From NCBI GenBank assembly GCA_050747825.1, contig JBOGJG010000430.1, positions 1-56,400 of the forward strand: 56,400 nucleotides of DNA. Reading direction: 5' to 3'. Below are positions 16,854-25,277 of this stretch, in pieces; positions within the stretch are counted from its first letter, which is position 1; each line of letters opens with the position of its first letter. Source of the DNA: JBOGJG01 sp050747825 (lineage in GTDB: Bacteria; Acidobacteriota; UBA6911; RPQK01; JBOGJG01). The notes under the pieces are model-generated. The model ran no database searches, had not been told where the DNA came from, and saw nothing but the letters and a program-made list of their open reading frames with translations. The position numbers and the translations under genes are program-made.

Positions 16854-16899
16854 GGTCGCGGCTCCGTTAGGTATACGGTCTTATATCCGAGCCGCGACC
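16854..16899. repeat. Inverted repeat after the GMC relic
   Basis: GGTCGCGGCTC (16854-16864) pairs perfectly with GAGCCGCGACC (16889-16899) across 24 bases. The right arm continues into TCAGGGAGCGGG. A similar TCAGGGAGCGG core occurs on the minus strand near 34150-34163, so this may be a dispersed element rather than a simple terminator. Confidence 0.5.
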
Positions 16900-16924
16900 A
16901 TCAGGGAGCGGGCCCTCAACCTCA

Positions 16925-18310
16925 ATGAGCGAAGAAATCATTTTCTTCGACATACGTGCTCTGAGGGATCAGATCGTCAGGCGTGAGATTTCCCCTGTCC
17001 AGGTTGTCGACGTGCTGCTCGATCGCATCGAGCGCCTGAATCCTCGCCTGAACGCTTACCTGTCGATTTCCGAACAGGCGCGTGAGGAAGCTAGAAAGGC
17101 TGAGCAGGCCGTAGTTCAGAGAAGGGAACTCGGCCTCCTGCATGGGATTCCCTTCTCGATCAAAGATCTGCTGCTGACGCGCGAACTGCCCACGACCGCC
17201 GGTTCAAAGATCTTTGGAAGCGGATTGACCAGCGAAGAGGACGCTGCGGCCGTCAGCCTCCTTAAGAAGGCTGGAGGTATCCTTATCGGCAAAGTCCACC
17301 TCCACGAGTGCGCCTTTGGGGTCACCAACGAGAACGCTCACTTCGGCCCGGCGCGAAATCCATGGGACCTCGAGCGGGTCACGGGCGGATCCAGCGGAGG
17401 CTCCGCTGGATCCGTAGCAGGGGGCCTCGCCTACGCTTCGCTGGGGACTGACACGCGGGGCTCGGTGCGCATCCCAAGCGCCTGCTGCGGGCTCACCGGA
17501 CTGAAGCCTACCCTGAACCTGATTCCCACTTTCGGGCTCCTGCCTTTGAGTGAGAGCCTGGACCACATCGGCCCCATGTGCCGTTCGGTCGAAGACGTCG
17601 CTGTCGTCCTGCAGGCAGTCGCTTCCGGTTCCAAAGAGGGTTCCGATTACATCCAGGCCTCCCAGGCCCAGCCGAACAGGATTAAGCTTGGATTCGCCGA
17701 ATATTATTTCCGTGACGTCGATCCGGAGATTGAAGCCGCGGTGCGCCAGACGATGGCTTTGCTGGAGGAATCGGGACTGGCGATCCGAGAGATTGAGATT
17801 CCCGGTATTGAAGAGGTGCTGGAAGCTTCACGCGTGATTGCCGGAGTTGAAGCGCTGGCTAACCACGATTTCAATCTGCGCAGCCAGCCGCAATCGTACG
17901 ACCCTGCAGTCCGCGAGCGCCTGGAACAGTGCCGCGATATCTCGGCTCTGCAATACCTGCAGGCCAGGCAGAAAAAGGCTGCGATCACGCGGGAATTTGA
18001 AGGTGTTTTCGCTCGAGTCGATTGTCTCATTGCCCCGGCTCTGCCTGCATTTCCTCCGCCAATCGGGCAGACTTATCTGGAGATTAACGGGAGGCGAGAA
18101 CATGTGGTCCAGGGTTTCTGCCGCTTGAACGCGGCGCAGAACATGGCGGGAATTCCCGCTCTGGTGTTGCCCTGCGGATTCAGCAGAACCGGGCTCCCTA
18201 TAGGCCTTCAACTGATTGCGGCCAGCAACCGAGAGCCTATTCTCCTATCCCTGGGATCTCATTATCAACGCCTGACGGGCTGGCACAGGAGGCATGCAAG
18301 GACGCGATGA
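16925..18310 (+). CDS. Amidase (amidase signature family)
   Basis: 461 residues with the Ser-cisSer-Lys triad. The lysine is in GIPFSIKDLL, the cis-serine in the glycine/serine loop GGSSGGSAGSVAGG and the nucleophile in GTDTRGSVRIP. Length and motifs fit both GatA (Glu-tRNA amidotransferase subunit A) and broad aliphatic/aryl amidases. No gatB or gatC is nearby, so a general amidase is more likely. The stop overlaps the next ATG by four bases (ATGA), coupling it to the YjbQ gene. Confidence 0.85.
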   Translation: MSEEIIFFDIRALRDQIVRREISPVQVVDVLLDRIERLNPRLNAYLSISEQAREEARKAEQAVVQRRELGLLHGIPFSIKDLLLTRELPTTAGSKIFGSGLTSEEDAAAVSLLKKAGGILIGKVHLHECAFGVTNENAHFGPARNPWDLERVTGGSSGGSAGSVAGGLAYASLGTDTRGSVRIPSACCGLTGLKPTLNLIPTFGLLPLSESLDHIGPMCRSVEDVAVVLQAVASGSKEGSDYIQASQAQPNRIKLGFAEYYFRDVDPEIEAAVRQTMALLEESGLAIREIEIPGIEEVLEASRVIAGVEALANHDFNLRSQPQSYDPAVRERLEQCRDISALQYLQARQKKAAITREFEGVFARVDCLIAPALPAFPPPIGQTYLEINGRREHVVQGFCRLNAAQNMAGIPALVLPCGFSRTGLPIGLQLIAASNREPILLSLGSHYQRLTGWHRRHARTR

Positions 18311-18705
18311 AAGAGCAGATCGATATCTCGACCAGCCGAAAGATTCAAATGAAGGAGATCACCGAACAGATCCAGAGCGTCATCCAGCGCAAGGGGATGA
18401 AGGAGGGGATCTGCGTGGTGTACTGTCCTCACACCACTGCGGGTCTGGCCATCAATGAGAATGCCGATCCCGATGTCTGCTCCGATCTGGAGAAGGCCTT
18501 TGAAGAGGTGGTTCCCAATGTCCGATTTCAGCACGGCGAAGGGAACTCGCCGGCTCATTTCCTCTCCTGCCTCACCGGCTCGTCTCTGAATCTGATCGTG
18601 GAGGATTCGCGCCTGCAGTTGGGCCGCTGGCAGGGCGTCTTCTTCTGCGAGTTTGACGGTCCCCGCCAGAGGGAAGTCTGGGTTCGGCTCCAGCCCGCTC
18701 AATAA
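18307..18705 (+). CDS. YjbQ/UPF0047 family protein
   Basis: 132 residues carrying the family signature VVYCPHTTAGLAINENADPDV and the later QHGEGNSPAHF and GRWQGVFFCEFDGPR. Members are small alpha/beta trimers annotated as secondary thiamine-phosphate synthases because some complement thiE mutants; the true reaction is uncertain. It is co-translated with the amidase through an ATGA overlap. Confidence 0.88.
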   Translation: MKEQIDISTSRKIQMKEITEQIQSVIQRKGMKEGICVVYCPHTTAGLAINENADPDVCSDLEKAFEEVVPNVRFQHGEGNSPAHFLSCLTGSSLNLIVEDSRLQLGRWQGVFFCEFDGPRQREVWVRLQPAQ

Positions 18706-18734
18706 GTTCCAAGGAATTAGCTTGGTAAAAGCCT

Positions 18735-18859
18735 GGGGGAATTACCTTGGTAAAACCCTGATTTTGTCCATGGCTACTTCCGAAAGGGCCGTAGGCATCC
18801 GCCCTATCGAAAAAATTGATGCCGAGTTCGAGCGCGCGGTCCAGGGTGGCCAGAGACTC
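18735..18859 (-). pseudogene. Aldo/keto reductase fragment
   Basis: On the minus strand from 18859 the frame reads ESLATLDRALELGINFFDRADAYGPF, the beta-strand and catalytic Asp/Tyr region near the N-terminus of aldo/keto reductases, then drifts. Neither the start of the barrel nor its remainder is present. It is a short relic. Confidence 0.55.
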
Positions 18860-18963
18860 TTTTTAGCTTGCCGGCGTTCATTCCCTCTGAATTGAGCTCG
18901 TCGCATCGCCTCCAGGGCCGCCTCCATTCCCCAGGGAGAGATCGCGCGCAAGAGCTCCTCCCG

Positions 18964-19205
18964 GTGGGTGATGGGACTCGCTGCACCCTATCGGCAACGC
19001 CATCCGGAGCGCACGGCCTTCTATCAGTGTTCCGCATCCTCCAGCATTTGAACCTCTGGGAGCGCCCGCAACGTTCTCCTCCGCCCCGGCTGTTTCCTCA
19101 TCAGCTCGAGGCCTTCCTGACGACCCTCTCTCCTCAGCAGGCTCAGCGGGTCCGCGCCTCCACAGATTCTCTGTTCTGGGACCATGTCCCGGTCTGGGGC
19201 CAATG
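18964..19205 (+). pseudogene. Possible IS91-type transposase debris
   Basis: One plus frame gives APYRQRHPERTAFYQC, like the N-terminus of IS91-family transposases. A second frame soon after gives ILQHLNLWERPQRSPPPRLF and STDSLFWDHVPVWGQC, which could be a later part. The frames are broken and short, so the family call is tentative. Together with the neighbouring reductase relic this makes 18706-19205 a region of decayed sequence. Confidence 0.3.
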
Positions 19206-19505
19206 TCATCCTCGGGATTCGTTGGCTAACTCCAGCCACAGCGCAATGGCGGCGGAGAATCTTCGAGAGGCCAGGCAGGCCAATGCCATCGCCTTTAGCG
19301 ACTCGGGCGATCGGTACAATTCAACAGCGTGGCGGGCGTGGCGATGGGCTTCTTCCAGCCGGCCGGACTCCAGGGCGGAAAGGGAAAGCCGCTGATTTCG
19401 AACGGCCAGGCGCTCGATCGAGCGAATTTCAGTCAGATCGGTCTGGCAGCGCCGGCATAGTGGCTCATCTCCCAGGCGGGCGCCGCAGGTAGGACATCGC
19501 TCCAC
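19206..19505 (-). CDS. Zinc-ribbon/TPR-like small protein of the chaperone operon
   Basis: 99 residues. It begins with a zinc ribbon, CPTC then CRRC (residues 4-21), followed by helical repeats resembling one or two TPR units (SALESGRLEEAHRHARHAVELY, KAMALACLASRRFSAAIALWLEL). The start is GTG at 19505, four bases after the stop of the Hsp70 gene, so it is the last gene of the operon. The role is unknown; it may be an adaptor for the Hsp70. Confidence 0.65.
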   Translation of the reverse strand: MERCPTCGARLGDEPLCRRCQTDLTEIRSIERLAVRNQRLSLSALESGRLEEAHRHARHAVELYRSPESLKAMALACLASRRFSAAIALWLELANESRG

Positions 19506-19509
19506 GTTC

Positions 19510-21270
19510 TTACTCTACGTAAAAAAGAATATTCTCGAGCTTCTGTTCCAGAGGGCCGGCCGCCTCCAGCCGCCCGTTTTGAACGGCTTCAAGGAGTTCT
19601 TCGATCAAATTCACCATTTCTTCCCGATCGTCGGCTGATGCGCTGTCCAGGACCTCTTGCACGCGCTTAATGATCTCTTCGGTCCGGGGAGGAATCTTTC
19701 CGTCAAATCCATTTCCCGAATGATTTCCGTGGCGGTTTGGCGCCCCTTTCGCTCCCCAGCGCCCAGCCACGCGTTCCCGTGACGTGCGCAGTTGCTCTTG
19801 GCTGGAGCGGCCCATCGCATCCTGGACGACGGCTCTTATTTCCTTTCCGGTAGCCCGTTCCACCGCGTGGACCTCCAGGATACCGTCGAGGTTCAGGTGA
19901 TAGGTCATGGCAATACCCTGCTCACTCGCGTCCGCCGTCTCGTTGAGTCCCGGAAAGCGGAAATTGCCGATGAGAACGTTCTTCAAGGCGTCCCGCTCCT
20001 CCCCCTGGTAGACCTTCACATCAACCGCTTCCTGATCCTCGTATACGGTATGGAACAGGTCGGTTTGGGTCACCGGAAGCTTGCTGTTGCGGCGAATCAG
20101 AGGAACGAATCTATCCCAGTAAGGCCTGCCATCCAGCTCTCCAAGGGCGCTGGTGCCGAAGGTATACGGGGTGATGTCCACCAGGACCGACCTGGCCTCT
20201 GCTCCGGCTTCGATGGCGGCCTGGACGGACGCTCCCAGGGCGACGCATAACTCCGGATCCACCTCACCGTGAGGCTCCTGTCCCAGCTTCCCGCGCAAGA
20301 GTTCCGCCACGCGAGGGATGCGGGTCGATCCTCCCACCAGCAGAATCTTGTCCAGTTGAGCCGGCCGCAGCAAGGCGTCCTGCAGCGCCTGGCCGACTTT
20401 TTCCATCGTCCTGGCCAGGCTGTCCTCGATCATCTCCTCAAACTCGGAACGATAGAGGTCGAAGATCAGGTGCCTGGCTTCTCCCTGGACCTCTCCGAGA
20501 TGATCCTCCTGTACCCGGCTGACGGGACGCGTGGACAGCTCGATTTTGGCCGCCTCCGCCGCCCGCCGCAGCCGCGCCTGCAGGGCCCGATCCTCTCCGG
20601 CCGGCAGGCCCAGCTTCTCTTCCATCACCTTAAACAACCGCTTGACAATTAACGCGTCGAAGTCATCGCCTCCCAGGTGGTTATCGCCCGTGGAGGCGAG
20701 AACCTCGACAACTCCGTCTTCAAAACTCACAATGGAAACGTCAAAAGTTCCTCCTCCCAGATCGTAGATCAGGACCTTGCGATGGCCTGTAAAGCCGCTT
20801 TCATAGGCAAGCGCTGCCGCGGTCGGTTCGTTGATAATGCGCACCACCTCCAGCCCGGCGATCTCCCCTGCCTCGCGGGTGGCCTGCCGCTGCGCGTCGC
20901 TAAAATAGGCGGGCACGGTGATGACCGCTTTGGACACTTCCCGGTTAAGCACCTGCTCGGCGCGTTCCTTCAGGGCCCTTAAAATAAAGGCCGAGATCTC
21001 CTGAGGGCTGTAGGTCTCTCTCCCCAGGGCGACCCGGTCGTTTGAGCCCATCTTTCGTTTGATGGAAACCACCGTGCGCTCCGGCGCGGCAACGTACTGG
21101 TTGCGGGCCAGTGTGCCGACGATGACGCGGCCCTGGCCGTCCAGCCCCACACACGAAGGGACGATGCCGTCATCATCCAATTTCACCACCCTCGGCTCTC
21201 CCTCAAAAACGAAAGCAACCTCAGAGTTCGTCGTTCCCAGATCGATGCCAACGATCACTTCATTTTTCAT
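19510..21270 (-). CDS. Hsp70 (DnaK-like) chaperone, short paralogue
   Basis: 586 residues against about 640 for housekeeping DnaK. The ATPase domain is intact: GIDLGTTNSEVAF at the start, INEPTAAALAY, YDLGGGTFDVS and LLVGGSTRIPRV. The linker/substrate domain begins VLVDITPYTFGTSALGE, unlike the usual DVTPLSLGIET, and the lid is short, ending NILFYVE. It lies in an operon with its own GrpE-like and J-like genes, not with dnaJ/hrcA. I infer a specialised Hsp70 rather than the main DnaK. Confidence 0.88.
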   Translation of the reverse strand: MKNEVIVGIDLGTTNSEVAFVFEGEPRVVKLDDDGIVPSCVGLDGQGRVIVGTLARNQYVAAPERTVVSIKRKMGSNDRVALGRETYSPQEISAFILRALKERAEQVLNREVSKAVITVPAYFSDAQRQATREAGEIAGLEVVRIINEPTAAALAYESGFTGHRKVLIYDLGGGTFDVSIVSFEDGVVEVLASTGDNHLGGDDFDALIVKRLFKVMEEKLGLPAGEDRALQARLRRAAEAAKIELSTRPVSRVQEDHLGEVQGEARHLIFDLYRSEFEEMIEDSLARTMEKVGQALQDALLRPAQLDKILLVGGSTRIPRVAELLRGKLGQEPHGEVDPELCVALGASVQAAIEAGAEARSVLVDITPYTFGTSALGELDGRPYWDRFVPLIRRNSKLPVTQTDLFHTVYEDQEAVDVKVYQGEERDALKNVLIGNFRFPGLNETADASEQGIAMTYHLNLDGILEVHAVERATGKEIRAVVQDAMGRSSQEQLRTSRERVAGRWGAKGAPNRHGNHSGNGFDGKIPPRTEEIIKRVQEVLDSASADDREEMVNLIEELLEAVQNGRLEAAGPLEQKLENILFYVE

Positions 21271-21279
21271 AGGTGTCCT

Positions 21280-21963
21280 CTATTCCTCCTGACCGGATTC
21301 CCGGTTCACCACTACTTCAGCCAGCCGAAGCACCTCCTGGCCTCGGACAAAGCCGCTCAAACACTCCTCAATCACGCCTCCCGCTTCGACCCCCGGCTGA
21401 TAACAGGCATCTACCGCTATCATCGTGCGGGGATCAAAGGGCCGCCCGCCCGTCGCGACGCGCTGCACGCCGAGCTGGCTTAAAGCGCGGTCGAATCGCT
21501 CGATCGCCAGCTCGTAGCCCTGCACGACACCCTCTATTCCCACCGGCGGACGCCGCCACCATCCGCCAGCGCGGGCCAGGCCGGCTGCAGCCTCCCTCCC
21601 TCGCGCCAGGGCGTCGCGGATTTCGAGGAAAGGCAGCAGGCAGCGACGCTCGGCAGTCAATCGGATGCGCTCTTCCAGAACCGCCATCTCCTCGGACTTT
21701 GCCCGCAACAACTCGAGGGACGCGTTACAGGCCTCGCTCGCCCTTTGTAAATCCCGTCCGCTGCGGGCCTGCTCGCGGTTCTGCAGCCGGATCTCCTGCC
21801 GGAAAGAAGCCAGCTCCGAATACAGGCTGTGCAGGTCGAAATCCTGTACTCCCTCTTCCCGGTTCGGCTGGCTCTCGACAGCGGCCGGATCATCTGGAAT
21901 CCCGGCCAGCCAACGGCCGAAGTCCTCGATGGCCTGAAGTTTCCACTCGTCTCTATGATCCAT
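21280..21963 (-). CDS. GrpE-like nucleotide exchange factor
   Basis: 227 residues. The N-terminal half is a long predicted coiled coil (LHSLYSELASFRQEIRLQN, CNASLELLRAKSEEMAVLEE). The C-terminal part, from FDPRTMIAVDACYQPGVEAG to LRLAEVVVNR, follows the GrpE beta-domain that inserts into the Hsp70 cleft. It ends nine bases before the Hsp70 start and overlaps the J-like gene by 11 bases, so a dedicated exchange factor is likely. It is more divergent than housekeeping GrpE. Confidence 0.75.
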   Translation of the reverse strand: MDHRDEWKLQAIEDFGRWLAGIPDDPAAVESQPNREEGVQDFDLHSLYSELASFRQEIRLQNREQARSGRDLQRASEACNASLELLRAKSEEMAVLEERIRLTAERRCLLPFLEIRDALARGREAAAGLARAGGWWRRPPVGIEGVVQGYELAIERFDRALSQLGVQRVATGGRPFDPRTMIAVDACYQPGVEAGGVIEECLSGFVRGQEVLRLAEVVVNRESGQEE

Positions 21964-22261
21964 CGCCCAGACCTTCTGCCGCCAGTAACTCCTTTAAACC
22001 CACCCGCCTGTGACTCAGGGATTGAGCCTGGACCAGCTCCAGCAGAGCGCTCTCATAGTCTGAGTAGTCCAGAGCACCCAGAACAGCGCTTCGCACCCGG
22101 CTGGGGCTGTCCTTGAGAGCCTCATAAGCGGCCGCGATCTTTTGAAAGCGCTGGGGAGCCCTCGCGGGCGGATTTTCCTTCACCAGTTGCAGGTAGCGCT
22201 TGCGGATTTCCTCATCCGACGCGGTGGGTTTCAGTCCCAGAGTCAGGTAGTGAATCAACAT
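21953..22261 (-). CDS. J-domain-like protein lacking the HPD motif
   Basis: 102 residues. Residues 4-55 follow J-domain helices I to III: YLTLGLKPTASDEEIRKRY, then RFQKIAAAYEALKDSPSR. The loop that should hold the essential His-Pro-Asp reads NPP (residues 30-32). HPD is needed by canonical J proteins to stimulate Hsp70 ATPase, so this one may bind without classical activation. It starts two bases after the stop of the large repeat protein and overlaps the GrpE-like gene. Confidence 0.75.
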   Translation of the reverse strand: MLIHYLTLGLKPTASDEEIRKRYLQLVKENPPARAPQRFQKIAAAYEALKDSPSRVRSAVLGALDYSDYESALLELVQAQSLSHRRVGLKELLAAEGLGDGS

Positions 22262-22263
22262 CG

Positions 22264-24864
22264 TTAACTTCTCCGCTTCTTTCTCGATTTCGATTTGCGT
22301 TTCGATTTGGGTTTGCGGGGATAAAGCAGGATTTTTAACTCCCGCCCGAGAACATGTCCTATCTCATGTAATCGGCGCGCCAGCTCATCCAATTCCCTGC
22401 GCATCAGCGGATCGAGTCGAAGCTGGGCGGCGGCTCCGCGCAGCACTGAATCGGGCGCGCCCTTGAGTCCGGCTCCTTCAATCATGTTCTGCAGCGCATC
22501 CAGAAGGCCGAATTCGTCATCATCTTCTTCCTCCTCGAATTCTTCTTCGAATGGATTCTCCTCTTCCAGATCGAAAGGCTCTTCGCTCTCCAGCACGCCC
22601 GGATGGAGTAGGACCTGATCCAGAAGATCAAAGTTAAAGCTGCGCAAAGCGCTCTGCAGCGGTCCATGCGCCACGAACTGAGACAGGCGAAGGGCCCCCG
22701 CTCGGAGCCGCTGCCGCTGCTCGGGCGGGACGCTCTCGACCACCTGCCGGAAGTACTCTCCTCCCCGCTCGAGACCTTCCATAGACCGAATCACCGCGCG
22801 ATAAAACCGAAGCAGCGAATCGCAGTCGGCCTCGGGGGCATGCTCGAGGCGGCGGGCAATCTCTTCCAGGATTAACCGACGATTCTGGCGCTGGTCGAGC
22901 AGGATATCAAAAAGCCGGATCAGGTCATCCCCCTGGGCCTGAGCCAGAAGCACGGGCAAGAACCCGGTCAGGAGGGATGCCGGCTCGAAGCTGGGAAAGA
23001 CCAGTCGCAGGTCTTCCTCAACCGGTGTCAACAGCTCAACACACTCAGACGAGCTGAGAGAACTCAGCGTGCCCGTCCGCCGATCCAGGAGACTCCTTAC
23101 GGATTCCGGCAGGCCGGACTGCAAGCGCTTCTCGATTCCCGTCACGTCGAGGGCAAGCAAGGTCAGGAAGCGGAGCTGCTGGAAAGGCGTCAGGCACTCC
23201 AGCCGTTCTTCCAGTTGATCCAGCGCTTCATCTCCCGCCCTGAGAAGTTCAAGGCTCTGGCGTTTTACTGCCAGCACGAACCGGGCCTTCCGGCCTCCCA
23301 GCTTCTCCACCTTGAGGTAATCCCGTTCTGCCAGGTTGAGTTTTCCCCGGCTGCGGCTCTGATCGGCCGATTTCAGGTACCCGGCCGTCCGCAGATCTAT
23401 AACGGACTGGTCGTGCGGCGCGCGAAGGGCGGCTTCCTCCAGCCAGGATTCGGCCTGGCGGTAGGCATTGCGGCGCCAGTCCAGTCGCGCCAGTTCCAAA
23501 CAGGGCTTCGGATCGTGAGGAAAATGGTCTGCCGTCATCCTCAATATCCTTTCGGTCACGACATCGGGTGCATTTTGATCTCGGATCAAAGACAGGAGAA
23601 AATTATAGCCCTCACGATTACTGGGATCCGCCTGCAGACTGCCCAGCATCAGGTCCACCAGCATCAGTGAAGGCTGGCTGGAGGGGAGGCTGGTCACCGA
23701 CCAGAGCCTCTGAACCACCTGGGGTCCCAGGCAGTCCGGGCAGGCGCCGCCGGCCCGGCCGGATCGGGCCAGGTGCTCCAGTACCCGCGCCCGCGCCAGG
23801 AGCTGGTCTTGAGGATCCGGGAACTCGCGCTGCAACAGTGACAGGTACTTGGCCGCCGGCTCCACATTCCACACTTCGTGGGAAGCCTCTTCAGCCAGCA
23901 TCGCAATCTTGGCCGAAGCCAGCCTGGCTGTGCCTGCAGGCAGGATGTCCCTGGACAATTTTTGTAAATCGTGAAGCGAAATCGCGCCTTGGCGTACCCC
24001 AATTCCCAGGATCTCCAGCAGAGCGGTCCGAGCCTCGACCGGATCTTCAGGGTAAATGGTCTCTGCCAGTGAAACGGTCAGCCGTTTAACCTCCCTGAAA
24101 CGTCTACTCCTGATTGCAGCCACAAGGCTGCCGGGCGCATTTTCGGCTGCGTGACCGTTACTCTGCAGTACAGGCGCCAGAACAAAGTCATCGGGCAGCA
24201 GCTTAAGCGCCTGCTGAAGTCCCTCGTCATCTCCCCGGGAAAAAATGCCCATGGCCTGACAGAACAGTCGCCAGGGCGCAAAGGGGGAGTGGCGGGAGAG
24301 GGGTCGCAGCAAGGCGGCGGCGCCTTCCCAGTCGCCCTCATCCATTGGGAGCACGGCGCCTTTTAGAGTCTCGGCGTCGCGGCGAAGAGGGTGGTCCGGC
24401 TCAAATTGAGAAAGGCACTCCCACCGGCGCTCGATCACCAGCCGTTCGGCCAGCCGGCGTTCGATCCGGGCGGAAGCGCGCGCTGGCAGAGCGCCGGCAT
24501 AGGCATCAATGGCATCGGGGAGCTGCAGACACTCGATGTAGTCAGCAAAATCTGAGTCGGATAGCGCCTGGGGATCGACACGGGCTGCCCACTCCTCGGC
24601 GACGCGGCTTACCACCAGCGCCTCCTCACTCAAGCCTCTGGCGCGAAGCTGACTGGCTCGTTCGTGGTAGGCGCGAAACAGCAGCAAATCGGCTTCGCTG
24701 GAATGGCCGTTTTGGACACTCGCCTGTTTCAGCCAGTTGAGCGCCGCGCGCGCCTTCCCAGCCTCCAACTCGGCCCGGCCCCGTTTCAGCAACTGAGTCG
24801 AATTTAAACCCTGTGTTGGCCTGCGGGCCTGCGTCCTGGCCCTGAAATTGTTTCTCCTGCCCAT
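22264..24864 (-). CDS. Large helical-repeat protein heading the chaperone operon
   Basis: 866 residues, no signal peptide, built mostly of short helix pairs resembling TPR/solenoid repeats (for example LLKRGRAELEAGKARAALNW, LARLDWRRNAYRQAESWLEE). Other features are a single CPDC at 375-378, an acidic tract at 759-784 (mostly Glu/Asp) and a very basic tail at 849-866. I do not recognise a named family. As the first gene of a five-gene operon with Hsp70, GrpE-like and J-like proteins it could be a scaffold or client-binding subunit; this is inference. The ATG at 24864 follows a basic start (MGRRNNFRARTQARR). Confidence 0.7.
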   Translation of the reverse strand: MGRRNNFRARTQARRPTQGLNSTQLLKRGRAELEAGKARAALNWLKQASVQNGHSSEADLLLFRAYHERASQLRARGLSEEALVVSRVAEEWAARVDPQALSDSDFADYIECLQLPDAIDAYAGALPARASARIERRLAERLVIERRWECLSQFEPDHPLRRDAETLKGAVLPMDEGDWEGAAALLRPLSRHSPFAPWRLFCQAMGIFSRGDDEGLQQALKLLPDDFVLAPVLQSNGHAAENAPGSLVAAIRSRRFREVKRLTVSLAETIYPEDPVEARTALLEILGIGVRQGAISLHDLQKLSRDILPAGTARLASAKIAMLAEEASHEVWNVEPAAKYLSLLQREFPDPQDQLLARARVLEHLARSGRAGGACPDCLGPQVVQRLWSVTSLPSSQPSLMLVDLMLGSLQADPSNREGYNFLLSLIRDQNAPDVVTERILRMTADHFPHDPKPCLELARLDWRRNAYRQAESWLEEAALRAPHDQSVIDLRTAGYLKSADQSRSRGKLNLAERDYLKVEKLGGRKARFVLAVKRQSLELLRAGDEALDQLEERLECLTPFQQLRFLTLLALDVTGIEKRLQSGLPESVRSLLDRRTGTLSSLSSSECVELLTPVEEDLRLVFPSFEPASLLTGFLPVLLAQAQGDDLIRLFDILLDQRQNRRLILEEIARRLEHAPEADCDSLLRFYRAVIRSMEGLERGGEYFRQVVESVPPEQRQRLRAGALRLSQFVAHGPLQSALRSFNFDLLDQVLLHPGVLESEEPFDLEEENPFEEEFEEEEDDDEFGLLDALQNMIEGAGLKGAPDSVLRGAAAQLRLDPLMRRELDELARRLHEIGHVLGRELKILLYPRKPKSKRKSKSRKKRRS

Positions 24865-24926
24865 GGATTTTCTAACCCCAGTGATAAGATACTCCTTCGA
24901 TCTGACAGCTTCTTTTGCAAGCTAAT

Positions 24927-25277
24927 TTATCGTTCCGTACTGACGCAATCACAATATGGTGAGCCGGCGAATTTCGCTATCATCATGTCCGCGGAGCACT
25001 CCTCCTTCATACTGGAGGCATAGTCGGCATGCCCGCTCCGGATCCTTGAAAACCTGGTATCTGTCTCCGCCCCTCGGGCCGAGACCTGTTTGGCGCCGGC
25101 TTGTCGAAGAAATGTGATGGTTTCCTCGATCAGAATGTAAGGAACATCCGACTCTACTTTCAGGAACACGGAGCCGTTGCTCTCTGCCACTTTATTGATG
25201 AGATCGGCCCCTTGCAGGAGAGTTCGTCCGTGCCAGATCGCCCCCGTTTCGTCGATGGTCAGAGCTAAACTAGACAC
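24927..25277 (-). pseudogene. ExbD/TolR-like periplasmic domain without membrane anchor
   Basis: The frame (GTG at 25277) reads LALTIDETGAIWHGRTLL and VFLKVESDVPYILIEETITF followed by LRQAGAKQVS. This matches the periplasmic half of ExbD/TolR, the peptidoglycan-side partner of energy-transducing ExbB/TolQ. The transmembrane helix with its proton-path Asp is absent, and the C-terminal 50 residues look unrelated. It overlaps the end of the sugar-isomerase gene by eight bases. Probably a relic; a soluble ExbD-like protein is the alternative. Confidence 0.5.
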
